In this document: piece after piece, positions 35,351-46,292 of the stretch
Position numbering within the stretch: position 1 is the first letter of the stretch
Layout of the letters: every line of letters begins with the position of its first letter
Assembly: GCF_019279795.1 (NCBI RefSeq)
Contig: NC_056729.1
Location: forward strand, 1,861,493,055 to 1,861,557,054
DNA from: Protopterus annectens
Lineage: Eukaryota > Chordata > Ceratodontiformes > Protopteridae
Reading direction: 5' to 3'
DNA: 64,000 nucleotides
Notes under the pieces: model-generated
What the model was told of the DNA's origin: nothing
Seen by the model: only the letters and a program-made list of their open reading frames with translations
The model's database searches: none
Program-made: the position numbers and the translations under genes

Positions 35351-35789
35351 GACTTACTTCCATTTAATGCCTTGATATTCTTAGGAATGGGTTGTACCTG
35401 ATTAGGTTTGTAAGAGCCCTAGGGCCATTAGCCTAGTAGCCTCCTGTGATGACTTGTCTTTCTGAGGTGCCTAATTTGACTTCAAGAGTTTGGCTTTTCT
35501 GCCCAAAGACAAGGTCCTGTCATACTAGATAGTATTTCTGTAATTATCACAGAGGAATGTCACTTTGGCTTGAGAATGTGTGTAAAATTTTAGACTACTG
35601 GTATTCATGATTCTCATTTTACCACTGGCCCATTTTCACATGAGAAAAATTTTAGTGGTATGTCCGAAATGATTGGACGCAGAACTTTCATTCCCTGGAA
35701 TCCCAGGTGCTGGTGCTGCCCTTAATCAGACAAGTGCTACAGTGGTGTAGAGATCTGAGTATCATTCCAGGGTTTTCTTTTTCTCCCCA

Positions 35790-37540
35790 CTAGTATCAGC
35801 ACATTCTGTCCATACAGATCTGTCCTACTTTACATGGGGTGCTGTGTCACTGGGGATGTAAGTGCAAGTCATTTGGGGTCCCAAGGATGCATGGAAGCAC
35901 ATCAGTATAAAGGCGATGTTAGCAGTGATTCATGCCTGGAAGTCCTTCACCACATCAGTATAAAGGCGATGTTAGCAGAGAGTCATGCCTTGGAAGTCCT
36001 TCACCACCTTTGGACTCTGGATCCTCTCCTGGTTGTTATAGACATAACCACAGTGTTGTGGTACATCAACAAATTAGTGGGTATGAGGTCTTACCCCTCT
36101 GTGCCATTTGGCTTTGATAGCCTTGGACTGGGCTTCTCACTGTTCTCTTCTTCTTCAGCCATCATACATCCTGTCAGACAGACTGAGCAGACCCTCATGA
36201 GTGGAAGCTCTAGGCAGTGGAGGTCCAGGATCTAGTCCAGATGTGAGGAAAGCCTCACATATATCTGTTCACCTCCTTTCAAAACAGGCAGCTGGAGAAA
36301 TTATGTTCCAGATATCTTTGCAGCCATGCTTAGAAGACAATCATTTTCATTTCCCTGGACGTGAATTTTCCTGTATGCATTTCCACCCTTTCCACTGATT
36401 CACAAGGTACTTATGAAATCTCAGTGTGTTGACTTCCTGTTGGCCCAGGCAATCTTGGCTCTCCCTTTTAATGCTAATAGCCAAGGGCAGCTACCACAGA
36501 CTTCCTCACACTCTGGATCTGCTCACATAGTCTTGATGCTGTTTAGGTGCTTTTTCATGAGGATGTGTAGCAGGTGCTAAAGGGGGCTAGACAACCTGCT
36601 TTTAGAAAGTTTTTGGGTACAAATGGACGAGGTTTTCTAAGTGGTGTCTAAATGGAAACAGAAGGTCCATTATTGTTGATATCCCTCTGGTCTTGACATT
36701 TTGGTGTGAGCTGCTTCAGGGTGGCCTAGTGTATACATCTCTGCTTGACTGCCAATGGAGCCCCCTCTTGTTTTTTTCTTTTTTTTGATAAGAGTTCATC
36801 AAAGAAGTATTACAGATGAGACCCCCTTATAAACAAATTCATCCTTTGTGGGACCTTAACTGTGTTTTTTAAAAAAAAATTCTGAACTTTACCACTTTTT
36901 GAACAGGCAGCTCACAGTGATCTCAGGCTCTTATTGTGGAAAACTGTTTTGCTTATTCCTCTGACATCTGCAAGGTGAGTTTTTCAGTTACAAGCTGTCA
37001 CAGTGATCAGCTTTTCCTGATTTTCTCAGGAATAGGGTTGTGTTAATCATTTTTCCTTTTTATTTTCTGGCTGAAAATTGTTTGTTTCTGGACTGTCTGC
37101 TAGTTTTTATTCTCCTTTGTTCTGTCTGTCATCTTTGTACTAGATATAAATGTTTTTGTATTCTTTGGATTTGCATGGACATCTTAGATTCTATCTTGAC
37201 AGTTCAATGATGTTTAGGAAGGCCAAAAGTTTTTTTATTTCCTTTCCTGGGGCATAGAAAGGTCATCCTGTCTCAAAGCAAGTTGTTACACGTGGGTTGC
37301 CTTTGGCATTTTTTGTTATACCTACCGTGGTGAGGCGAATCCAGGCAAGGTTAAGGCAGTTTTCAGTAGGGACTTTTCCTCATCAGTGACATTTGGGAAA
37401 GGAGTGGACTCTAGAAGTATTCTAGAGCCAGCATCTTGGTCCTCTGTGCTTACCTATATGAAGCACCACATACTGGATGCTTTTCTAGATCTACTGTGGG
37501 TTTCACGAAGATCATTCTCCAGATACTTCTGGATCATTTT
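35790..37540 (+). pseudogene. DIRS-3 RNase H and tyrosine recombinase relic
   Basis: RNase H: HTDLSYFTWGAVSLG at about 35812-35860, KAMLAVIHAWKSF, then VVIDITTVLWYINK at about 36030-36075 (the usual TDN is changed) and RSYP. A 53-bp internal duplication (ACATCAGTATAAAGGCGATG at about 35899 and 35952) has lengthened it. Around 36890-37000 the DNA reads as the recombinase segment before box I (WKTVLLIPLTSAR-like), and about 37425-37480 reads EPASWSS followed by MKHHILD. This is the conserved Trp region and the nucleophile region, where His replaces the expected Tyr. Many stops. Identified mainly by comparison with DIRS-1. Confidence 0.65.
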
Positions 37541-37554
37541 CCTTCCTCCTCCCA

Positions 37555-37690
37555 AGTAGATTTGGAGATCTACACATATGCCAGTAAAGCAATGTTTTTG
37601 TTGAACATAGAACAGTTGCATAAGCTCCACTTGCCTGTAACAGTAGATGTTCTTAGAACAGTGCCTTACTGGCAGTGCCCTCCCACCTCC
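37555..37690. repeat. DIRS-3 internal complementary region
   Basis: Imperfect palindrome. ATATGCCAGTAAAGCAATGT...GAACATAGAAC pairs with GTAACAGTAGATGTTCTTAG...CCTTACTGGCAG. Its second half is complementary to the right terminus at about 37960-38020, as in DIRS-1. Confidence 0.65.
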
Positions 37691-37954
37691 CCCATTTTGT
37701 TCAGGTATATAGTTTGTTGTAGTTGTGTTTTTTCAGCATCCTTTTGGTGTGTGTTTGGGGGGGAGCAGTAGGTGTTCACAAGGCTTGTGTCCTCACCTGC
37801 TCTTCCCATGGGATCCTAGAAAACAGAATGGCTTCTGTCTGTGAATGTGAAGAGCAGTCCATAGTCCTTCAGTTGATTAGTCCATCTCACTGACAAATGT
37901 TAGTGGGAGAAGTTCTGAGCTTTGACAGACTGCCAGAAGGAGGGTAGGAAGGCA

Positions 37955-38030
37955 CTTCTACCCATATGCTAGTAAGGCAAGCATGTTCTATGAACACCTA
38001 CTGTTACAGGTAAGTGAAAGTTGTGCACCT
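37955..38030. repeat. DIRS-3 right inverted repeat
   Basis: Reads ATATGCTAGTAAGGCAAGCA, ATGAACACCTACTGTTACAG, GTAAGTGAAAGTTGTG. The complement is in the internal region at about 37620-37680. It contains GGTAAGTGA at 38009-38017. Confidence 0.65.
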
Positions 38031-38089
38031 GTGCTTTTGTGATAAAGTTAGGGGAAGTAGTATTAAGAGTTCAGGAACAAGCATTATGG

Positions 38090-38420
38090 ACTAAATAAGT
38101 GAATGGATGGGTGTGGTATGAGGAGTGAGTAAATGTGAAAGGTTTTGTGAGATGTGGATTTAATGGATGGATGTAGTATGAGGAGTGAGTAAATGTGAAA
38201 GGTTTTGTGAGATGTGGATTTAGTGAATGGATGGATGTAGTATGAGGAGTGAGTAAATGTGAAAGGTTTTGTGAGATGTGGATTTAGTGAATGGATGGAT
38301 GTGGTATGAGGAGAGTGGAGTAAATGTGAAAGGTTTTGTGATAGGTAGATTTAGTGAATGGATGGATGTGGTGTGAGGAGAGTGCAGTAAATGTGAAAGG
38401 TTTTATGAGAGAGATGGATT
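38090..38420. repeat. 60-64-bp minisatellite, about 5 units
   Basis: Unit contains AATGGATGGATGTAGTATGA and GTAAATGTGAAAGGTTTTGT. Units are separated by about 60, 62 and 64 bp and diverge towards the right. Begins about 60 bp after the DIRS-3 terminus. Confidence 0.92.
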
Positions 38421-38424
38421 TCTA

Positions 38425-39480
38425 CATGTTTTGCAGTGAGATAGGCTTGCATTTTGTGGTAATATAGCAGTTGTCAGATAATGTATTACTTAGCGAGATT
38501 TGAAGGTAAATGGCAATATAGTATGGCACCAAATCATAACTATGTGACTCCTGTGTAGCACCTGAGTCTCCTAATTCTAGTCCATCTGAGATATCCAACA
38601 GGGACTCTTCTTTGACCAAAGCCAGCAGCATTTTCTTATCTGTCTGCTGCATGTCATGGGTGGAGGTGTCACCATGTTCTGAGCTGCTGTTAACATGGTT
38701 GCCTTCATTTAACTTGGTCCCACTCTGTGGTAAACTTCCTGTTATATTTGGGTACAGATGTATCCTTGACTACCCACTTTTTGTGGTAGATGCCACGTTC
38801 CATAAGGAATATGCCATCTCTGTGAATGGCCTGAAGGGGTATCTTTGTATTCTGTGGGGTATACCTTACCCTTTTTTGTTTCACTTCCACAACATCAAAA
38901 CTCGAATAACATTCAGATAAAGAAGAAAAGATATGCAGGTGATCATGATATAATGATCAATACAATGTATGTTAAAGTGCACACAGTCTGCATTTTATGT
39001 AGGTTAATAAGGTGTATTTACTGATGATTAGTGGCAGATGGAAGGGAGCAGTTGCCAAGAGTCTAACATATTGTCCTTGTAAACTTGTAAATCCAGTGTG
39101 GCTGATTACCAGCTTGTAAATGAGATTTAGAGGTGCACATGCCTGTGGGGTTAGCTTTGGTGGTACCACAACTTTCATGAATTGCAACACTTGGTTGTTG
39201 TTTGAACAACTTAGGTATTGCAAGGAAGGGCACACAATAGAAGTTGATTTGTTGTAACACTGCTTATCACACAGTGGCACGGCTGACTACACTGTGGAGA
39301 CATGGGCATTAAGAGACTTGTGTTTTTATACAACCTGTTCCCCCAATTTGTATTGTACTTTTAAATCAGTAGTAGTGCAAAGATGCTGTGATTCAAACTA
39401 GGCTGTATGTTGCTTTTTGTTTGTAAACTTAGATTGTTTTAGGCAAGTAGCATCTCTAGGAAGTCAACTCCAAACCCATA
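38425..39480. other. No recognisable gene, about 1 kb
   Basis: Short minus-strand frames at 38422-38652, 38705-38890, 38972-39280 and 39063-39260 follow one another, with no motif I can name. This could be a decayed DNA-transposon gene; I cannot support that further. Confidence 0.35.
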
Positions 39481-40174
39481 TGCACAATGCAACTTCCAAC
39501 CCCCATTAGTAAGAATGTGCAACAGTGGATTTCCACTTTCCAACTCTCTGTATAGCCAGCCTGGTTGAAATGGGCATCTTGAGACAGTGTAGCAGTTGTC
39601 TCATGTTTACAGAGACAAGCTGACACAGTGTCTGGAAGATATTGTATAATGTTTTGTTGTGTAATATTATTGGAGACAATGCTATCTCACAAAGACACAG
39701 CAAATAACAAGCAGGTTATCAGTACCACACCATAAAACACAGCACTAAGCAAAGTACACAGAACTCTGACCAAAGATGTAGACCTACATATACTGAGGTT
39801 TTTAAAAATAACCTGCGTAAACCACAAAGGCCTCCTAAGTATAACCTAAGAAATATGTACTCTCAGCACTGTCACAAGCACATATCACAGGCAGCACCCA
39901 CCATGAAACATACACCTAACAGTCATGCTGACTCATTTTAAAAGCTCATAATGCAAACCTCCACACAATCCAGTGTCTTGGTCATAGCTAACTGTAATAA
40001 GACATATTAGTGTACCACTCACCGGGTTGTGCAATGAGAGGGGCACAGTCGGTTGTCTGTCAGCCTCCAGAATTCACCACATCATGTAGGCAATAAAGTA
40101 CAAATACATATATGACAGTCACAACTCACGTGGGTGTGAATGGTTTGAGACGTACCTCCCTGGACTGTATAAAG

Positions 40175-40665
40175 CAGTGGTGGTGAACCTTTTTGGGCTC
40201 AGCATGTCAAAAATTTGGAAAGTGCCTATCTTGATTCTGCTGGCGTATCACCCCCCCCCCCCCAAACAAAAGAGAAACAGTTTTTTACATATCCATTTTT
40301 TTAAAAAAGTACAGTCCAGTCATGTGTGCTGCTATGTATTATAGAATTAAAAGAAAAATTGGTGACTTACAATAGAAAAAACGATATGTGCACTATTTGG
40401 GCTTAAATTAGTGCATCAAAAAATTACCCTACTTTTAATAGTAATTTTGAATTGAACTGAAAAAATATGGAATACACTGCATTTGATTTGATTAACATCA
40501 ATTAATGACTTTTTGTTTGAGTTTTATTAGACAAGTGCAGGGTCACATATTTCTTGTATTTTTGTTCATTCAGTTTCCTTGGTAACTCGAGTGTTGGTGA
40601 ACGCTGGTGTGTCACCCAGAACGTCACACTTCTGACACACTTTTGTCATAGGTTTGCCATCTCTG
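40175..40665. mobile_element. Non-autonomous hAT element (MITE), 491 bp
   Basis: Perfect 8-bp target duplication GTATAAAG at 40167-40174 and 40666-40673. Terminal inverted repeats are CAGTGGTGGTGAACCT at the left and AGGTTTGCCATCTCTG at the right (12 of 16 pairs complementary). The right part contains GTGTCACCCAGAACGTCACA, typical of hAT MITEs. A run of 16 C residues lies at about 40249-40264. No transposase. It interrupts ORF1 of CR1-C exactly between target copies. Confidence 0.92.
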
Positions 40666-42620
40666 GTATAAAGGGAAACATGATGGAGCTATCAGATTAT
40701 GTGCCTGAGGCTGGTATAAACCTAAATTTGAGCAGCATTCTGCCATCACTAAGAATGATGCTGCTATACGAGCAAAAGATTGTTTTCAATAATTAGCATA
40801 GCTCCTGATGCCTTTCATGAGGGGTTAAATATATATCAGCCTGGAAGCAGATGGCAGGCCATCCTAACTGCTTTGCCAGGGGGTTGCCTGTGCCTCTCCC
40901 GTTAAGGCTTTTATATATTGTCTAAATCCTTTTCTACCCCTTAGTACATTTGTTTAAGCACGGGCCGTCTTCTAAAACTTCCAGCATAACTAGACAGAAT
41001 CTGGATAACTTAAAGGTATTACTGCTCAACGCTGGGGGCTTTAACAAAACTCTCAATACTCTACAATCACTCCTTTCCCTGGAAGACATTCATATATGCA
41101 TCAACACAGAAATGTGATTCAGGACCACTGAAAGCACTCCATCATAGCAAGGTTTCAGTGTCTTTTACATGTTCACGCCCACTGCATTATACAAAGGCAC
41201 TAAAGATAATGGGATCTCCATAGTCTTAAAAAAAACAACTTAATTTCCATACTTGATAGAACGTCCTGGAACTCCTCCACATCCAACTTAATATTCACAA
41301 AAGCACTTGCATCATAGCTAACTACAGGTCCCCCTTTGTGTCCTCCTCATCCCATACCTAACTAGTATGGAGTCCCTATGTATTAAGCCAAATGCAGTTC
41401 TCCTAGGAGACTAAAACTACCCCTCTATAAACTGGGAGACTTGTACATCTTCAAATCTGTATGCCCAGGGATTTGTGGTCTTTTCAGTACAAATTCCCTG
41501 GACCATTTGGAATACACCCAACTCAGGGGCAATAAAATCTTGGATGTGGTCCTTACCAGTGTGGGGTAGCTTTGCTCCCCACCAGTTGTAACTTCCCCCT
41601 GCTGAAATCAGACCACAAGTCAACCACATTCACTGTAAAACTGAAGCCTGAAGCATCTTTCAGTACCTCAGTATTCAAGAAATTATGCAAAGGCTGTTCT
41701 ATTAAAACTGATTAATCCACTGGATAAAATCAAAAGCCTGTAACATGTTGATGACCCCATTGCTTATGCTGAATACTTCAGTGCCAGAGTTTATGCACAT
41801 GTAAATAACTGCATAGACACATCTGTTCCCTCAGAAATAAATACAATTCCATATTCAAAAATAAACCTTTTTGGTAGAACTAAATATAAGCAGGTTTTGT
41901 AATAAAAGAAGAAAACTCATTGCCGGCAAAAATAAATCTCTCAAGATGCTAAAATTTATCTTGATAAGCTAAAGAAGGAACTTCAGAACCTCATCAAATC
42001 AGCCAAAGCCAAAAATAACCACCCAGGTGAAGGATAACCACAAAACCTTCTTTAATCCATGTTTCAAATCTCAGAAACAATACTCAGCCCTGTGCAGGGC
42101 CAGTAATAAATGGTATCACATATTAGGACCAGAGGACATAGCCAGTCTACTAGCAGACATGCGTATCTCAAACATCTCCCCACCAGTATTGTCAGATCAC
42201 ATATACCCACACTTACACCCCTCCAATCTCCCAAGGTGCAGTATAAGGCAAAGAGCACTACATCTATAGGGCAGGATAACCCATCTGGCTACCTACTGGT
42301 AGTCCTGAAACATGACTTGTCCAATCCATTACAGGAACTATTCAGTGTCAACCTCAGAAATGGCTTTGTGAATGGAGGACAGCAATAGTTATTCCCTTGC
42401 AAAAAGGTTTGGGCATCAACAGACCTGGATAATTATAGACCCATAGGTGCGACCAGTCTTGTCTATAAGGCTATGGAAAGGATCATTATGGAATTTAATA
42501 TATAAGGATATAAATAACCTACTCATCCCAGTTTGAATTTGTCAAGGGCAGGATTTGCCTACTTAAAACTCAGTTGATTTCTTTGGAAATGTTACTGAAA
42601 TAATAGATGAGGGAAGACAG

Positions 42621-42864
42621 CGCAGTGGTGCAGTGGTAGCGTGGTTGCCTTACATCAAGAGGTTCTAAGGTTCGATTCTCTGCTGGGGTGCCTTCTGTGT
42701 GGTGTCTGCATGTCCTCCTTTCATTCTTGTGGGTTTCCTCCGGGTGCTCCAGTTTCCTCCCATGTTACAAAGACATGCATCTGGAATGTTTCTCCCCGGG
42801 CCTCTGCTGAAAATAGGCTTCATTCCTAGTTGGACTTCCCTGGTTAATAAGTGTTAAATAAATA
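42621..42864 (+). mobile_element. V-SINE-type SINE with L2-type tail
   Basis: Flanked by the 7-bp direct repeat AAGACAG (42614-42620 and 42865-42871). The head has an A-box-like TGGTGCAGTGG (42626-42636) and a B box GGTTCGATTCT (42669-42679), so it is tRNA derived. The middle (TGTGTGGTGTCTGCATGTCC ... TTTCCTCCGGGTGCTCCAGT, then AAAGACATGCAT) is the conserved V-SINE-type central domain. The 3' part (CTCCCCGGGCCTCTGCTGAA ... TTAAATAAATAAA) matches the L2 tail found at 19.4 kb. Inserted in CR1-C. Confidence 0.9.
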
Positions 42865-45584
42865 AAGACAGTGCGCAATGCAAATCTAGACCTCTCAAAG
42901 GCATTCAGCTGCATCCCGCACTCTGGTTGTCATCATCAACTCCCATTTTCTCTATGGGTCGGGGTGCTGTCAGTTGTCGCCATTTTTCTCTATTTAATGC
43001 CACCGTCCTACCTTTATCGATGCTCATGCCTGACTGCTGCAGGTCTTCTCTCACACAAGCCATCCACCTCTTTGCTGGACACCCTCATTTCCTCTTACCT
43101 TTTTCCTGTATGTACCAGATCATCTTCACTAGATTGTCTTCTGCTTTTCTGCAAATGTGCCTGGACTACTGGAATCTGAGCTCTCTGATCTTTTCTGCAA
43201 ATGGAGCTGCTTTGGCTTTTGCACTTATGTCCTCATTTCTTTCCCTGTCCCACAGTGTGCATCATACCACCCTTCTCAGGCACTTCATCTCCATCACCTC
43301 TAGCTTCCGCAACTGCTCTGCCTTTATTGCCCAGGTTTCTGTACCATACAGTAGTACTAGTCACACCACTGTTTTGTACACCTTACTTTTTAGCTTCTTT
43401 GGCATTCTTCTGTCATACGCTACCCCTGACACTCAGTGCCAGTTGGCTACAGCCCCTCTGATTCTAGCTTTGACCTCCTCATTCAGACTTCCCGTCTCTC
43501 CAGCCACACTTCCCACATACTTGAAGCTGTTAACCTGTTCCACTACTTTCTCTTCTGTCTCAGTTCACAGCCTCTTCTGATTTCCTACATTTACTGCCAT
43601 TACAACTGTCATACTGTATTCAGTTTCATACCATGTGCTTTCAGTTTTGCATTCCATTCTCCTGTTTTTTTTGCTGAAGTTCTTACTCAGTGTCTGCCTG
43701 TAATTTCACATCGTCAGCATATAGCAACTTTGTTGATCTGTCCCCTCCAACCTGTTTGCTAATGTAGTCCATTGTAGTGTGAAGAGCAGTGGGTTCAAAG
43801 CTGAACCATTATGCACACCCAGTCTCTCTGGGAACCTCTCTGTGAGACCAAACACTGTTCATACTTGAGTCATTGGATCCCTTGTACATAGCCTGCACTA
43901 ATTCTACCATTGTTTCTAGGACTTCACATCACAGCAGTACTGTCCAAACCAGCATTATTGGGACCTCATCATATGCTTTCTCCAAGTCTAGCGATGCCCA
44001 ATCGGACTCCTTCCTCATCTTTAGTTTCTCCTAATCAATCTATATCACTGCAAACATCGGATCAGTTGTGCTGCATCCTAATCTGAATCTGACCTGCTCA
44101 TCTCCCATCTTACTTTCTACTACTGTACCTATTTATCAGTCACTCTCTCCAGAACTTTCATGCAGTGTGACAGGAGTTTGATAACTCTGTACTGCCCACA
44201 GTTGTGAATGTCCACTTTGTTCTTCAACACTGGCAGTATTATGCTTATTTTCCAGACACCTGGGATACACCTTTATCTCCATACTGGTATGAGTACCCTC
44301 AGGAGCCATTTCTTTCCTGTCTCACCTAACATCTTGATCGTACCTGCTGTGACCTCATCTGAGCCTGCTGCTTTCCATGACTTCATTTTTCTTATTGCTG
44401 TTCTTACTACTTCTAAGGTGGGCTCCTCCTCCCCTTTTATCTCAGGCTGTGTTTGGGGCAATAAAGCTTCTGTGGGGTTTTCTTCATTCAGAAGTTGCTG
44501 GAAGTACTTGTTCCATCTGCCTTTGGTATCCTGTGGACTGTTGAGCAGGCTATCGCTGGCATCTCTTATGAAGGGTGACTGCTTTTTTATCTTTCGGTCT
44601 TTGCCTTGCAACCTGACAGTTTTTTTGTTATCTACTATGTCAGTTTTCCAGAAGCTGGTAGAGTACCTCTGATGCCATGTTCTTTGGTATTGCATCTCCT
44701 TTCTTAGACTCTTTGTTAGCCAACCAGTATTCCTTCCTAACCTGGTCCATCTTTTATGTCTCCCACTTTTTCCTGCACACCTTTCCTTTGATGTCTTTTT
44801 GGACTTCTGTATTACACGACAAGCTTTCATACTTCTATACCTGGCTCAACCACATATCTGTTCTGTATTCTTCGCACATGCTTTTTTGAGGTGCCGCCAT
44901 TCTTCAGCTCCATCTATTTCCTCTTCTTCCTGAGATGCCCTGAGTAATTCCTTGAATTCTTGTTCTTTCTCTCCAGTCAAGTTCCAGGTCATTAGCCTAG
45001 TCTCTGTTGACTTTAGAACATTCTCTGACCACTGCTTTCAGCTGATTGTGGCAACCAGTGGTTTATGTTGTAGCATGACTACATTACTGGAAATTACTAT
45101 GCAGTCTGTGATTTTTCATCAGGCCCCTTCCTTGCTAGGAAGGAGTCTACCTGAGTTGCGTATTGGTCAGTCTTCTATTTGATTGTGTGACTATCTCTCT
45201 TCCTGAAGCACGTGTGGGCCACCATCAAGCCATTTGCCAGAAAGAAGTCTAGAATGGTCTCTCCTCCTTTATTCCTGTTGTCCCACCCATGTGGACCCAG
45301 ACAGTCCTAGTGTCCTGTTCTGTCTGTCCTGATATATGCATTCATATTCCCTGTTATTAACGCCAACTCACATTGTCCTGCCTTACCTAGTAGGTCCCGC
45401 AGTTATTCTCTGAATGCACTCTTTTCCTCATCACAATCCTGCTATGAGCATATGCTGAGATTATGAATAGTGCCGTAGTCATACACTGGAGTCTGATTGC
45501 CATGAGTCTTTCACTAAGTCTGATGATGTCCCACACTGGCTTCTGAAGCTTCTCCCTCACCATAATTCCCACACCATTTTAGTC

Positions 45585-46292
45585 TGTCTCTCCTTTGATA
45601 ATCACATTGCCAAAGTGATTAGAAAATCCTTCTATGTGGCCCACCTAATCACAAAAGGGTTTGCATCCAGATCAAAAGAGGTCATTGTGCCCCTCTACGC
45701 ATCACTCATCAGACCCATCATAGAGTACAACGCTCCATTTGGGATGTACCTTACAAGACACCTGCAACAGCTGGAAAGACCACAGAAGTACCTCACCAAG
45801 AGGATCACTGGCCTCAAACAGATGCCCTATGCAGCTCGACTGAAGAAATTCCAGCTGTACTTGGTTGCATACCGCCTACTCAGACGTGATCTATGCATGA
45901 CATACAAGGCCATGTCCAACCCAGAATTGATGGACATGCTCCACCTAAAGAAAACCATATCCCCTCGAGCCGCACACCCTAGGGATCTAAACCTCACCAC
46001 AACAATAAGTCGGACATGCTGGACGGATAGATTCCTGTCCCAGAGACTTCCCATGCTCTGGAACAAGATTCCAATCTACATTAGGCAGAGCTCCTCGCTA
46101 ACACTCTTCAAAAGAAACCTTGACGAGTGGATGGGAAACGGAAAGTTTACCCCGGGGATCACTTCAATGGCTCTGCTGGACAGAGGCACAGGGAACTAAT
46201 CTAAAGGGGTGGTGAAAGTCGGCACATTCCAGCTTGGCTTATAAATGCCTTCGGGCAGATAGCCTAGTACCTACCTATGAACCTTTGTACAG
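45585..46292 (+). mobile_element. Young 5'-truncated CR1 LINE (CR1-D)
   Basis: Begins abruptly inside CR1 ORF2 (TCTCTCCTTTGATAATCACA, the same word as in CR1-A at about 1232-1250) and runs to the family 3' end CCTACCTATGAACC near 46290. It splits the RTE element. Its open frame and closeness to CR1-A make it one of the youngest insertions here. Confidence 0.88.
45588..46199 (+). CDS. CR1 ORF2 C-terminal region, open frame, 5' truncated
   Basis: About 203 codons open to the TAA at 46197-46199, of which 194 follow the first ATG at 45615. This is the part of CR1 ORF2 after the RT catalytic box: VIRKSFYVAHLITKGF, LIRPIIEYNAPFGMYL, LERPQKYLTKRITGL, FLSQRLPMLWNKIPI and LFKRNLDEWMGN. It has no start of its own and lacks the endonuclease and RT catalytic residues, so it cannot act alone. 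It is the cleanest CR1 sequence in the window and serves as reference for the nonsense codon in CR1-A (CAG here at the position of TAG 1499-1501). Confidence 0.85.
   Translation, partial: LSFDNHIAKVIRKSFYVAHLITKGFASRSKEVIVPLYASLIRPIIEYNAPFGMYLTRHLQQLERPQKYLTKRITGLKQMPYAARLKKFQLYLVAYRLLRRDLCMTYKAMSNPELMDMLHLKKTISPRAAHPRDLNLTTTISRTCWTDRFLSQRLPMLWNKIPIYIRQSSSLTLFKRNLDEWMGNGKFTPGITSMALLDRGTGN

Larger units (their letters stand above)
31360..35445 (+). mobile_element. CR1 LINE, full-length relic
   Basis: Both ORFs are present in order. ORF1 starts near 31377; ORF2 runs from about 32320 to 35350; the 3' end is near 35430 (GGGCCATTAGCCTAGTAGCC). The ORF1 start matches the fragments at 39.5 kb and 59.6 kb. 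It is directly followed by DIRS-3 material. Confidence 0.85.
35500..38030 (+). mobile_element. DIRS-type retrotransposon, 3' half relic (DIRS-3)
   Basis: Starts within or before RNase H and extends to a recognisable right terminus. RNase H is at about 35790-36130, recombinase pieces at about 36820-37540, an internal complementary region at about 37555-37690 and a right inverted repeat at about 37955-38030. Gag and the main RT are missing. It is flanked on the left by a CR1 3' end and on the right by a minisatellite. Confidence 0.75.
39550..42925 (+). pseudogene. CR1-C ORF1 and ORF2 5' parts, broken
   Basis: ORF1 shows the same N-terminal cysteine motif as the copies at 31.4 and 59.6 kb. The esterase block III is visible as a HVGVNGLRRTSLD-like stretch at about 40130-40165, just before the hAT insertion, followed after it by LSDYVPEAGINLNLSSILPS. 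ORF2 endonuclease traces lie at about 41080-41640, with an HPRVLSD-type end. The pre-RT at about 42030-42250 and RT start at about 42420-42490 (NYRPIGATSLVYKAMER) are recognisable only by comparison with CR1-A. No long frame survives. Confidence 0.65.

Noticed and set aside
40249-40264. Poly-C run as a possible functional motif (also at about 60517-60536)
   Set aside because: Simple homopolymers, the first one inside the hAT MITE and the second in unassigned DNA; no further structure.
42621-42700. tRNA gene on the plus strand (A-box and B-box like motifs)
   Set aside because: The motifs belong to the SINE head. There is no complete cloverleaf, and V-SINE central domain follows.
43200-43760. 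Plus-strand frames of 217 and 108 codons rich in Ser, Leu and Phe
   Set aside because: Antisense of the RTE reverse transcriptase, which has YADDV on the minus strand at 43707-43721.
45585-46292. Resumption of CR1-C after the RTE insertion
   Set aside because: This piece is far less decayed than CR1-C and interrupts the RTE endonuclease itself, so it is a separate, younger CR1 insertion.
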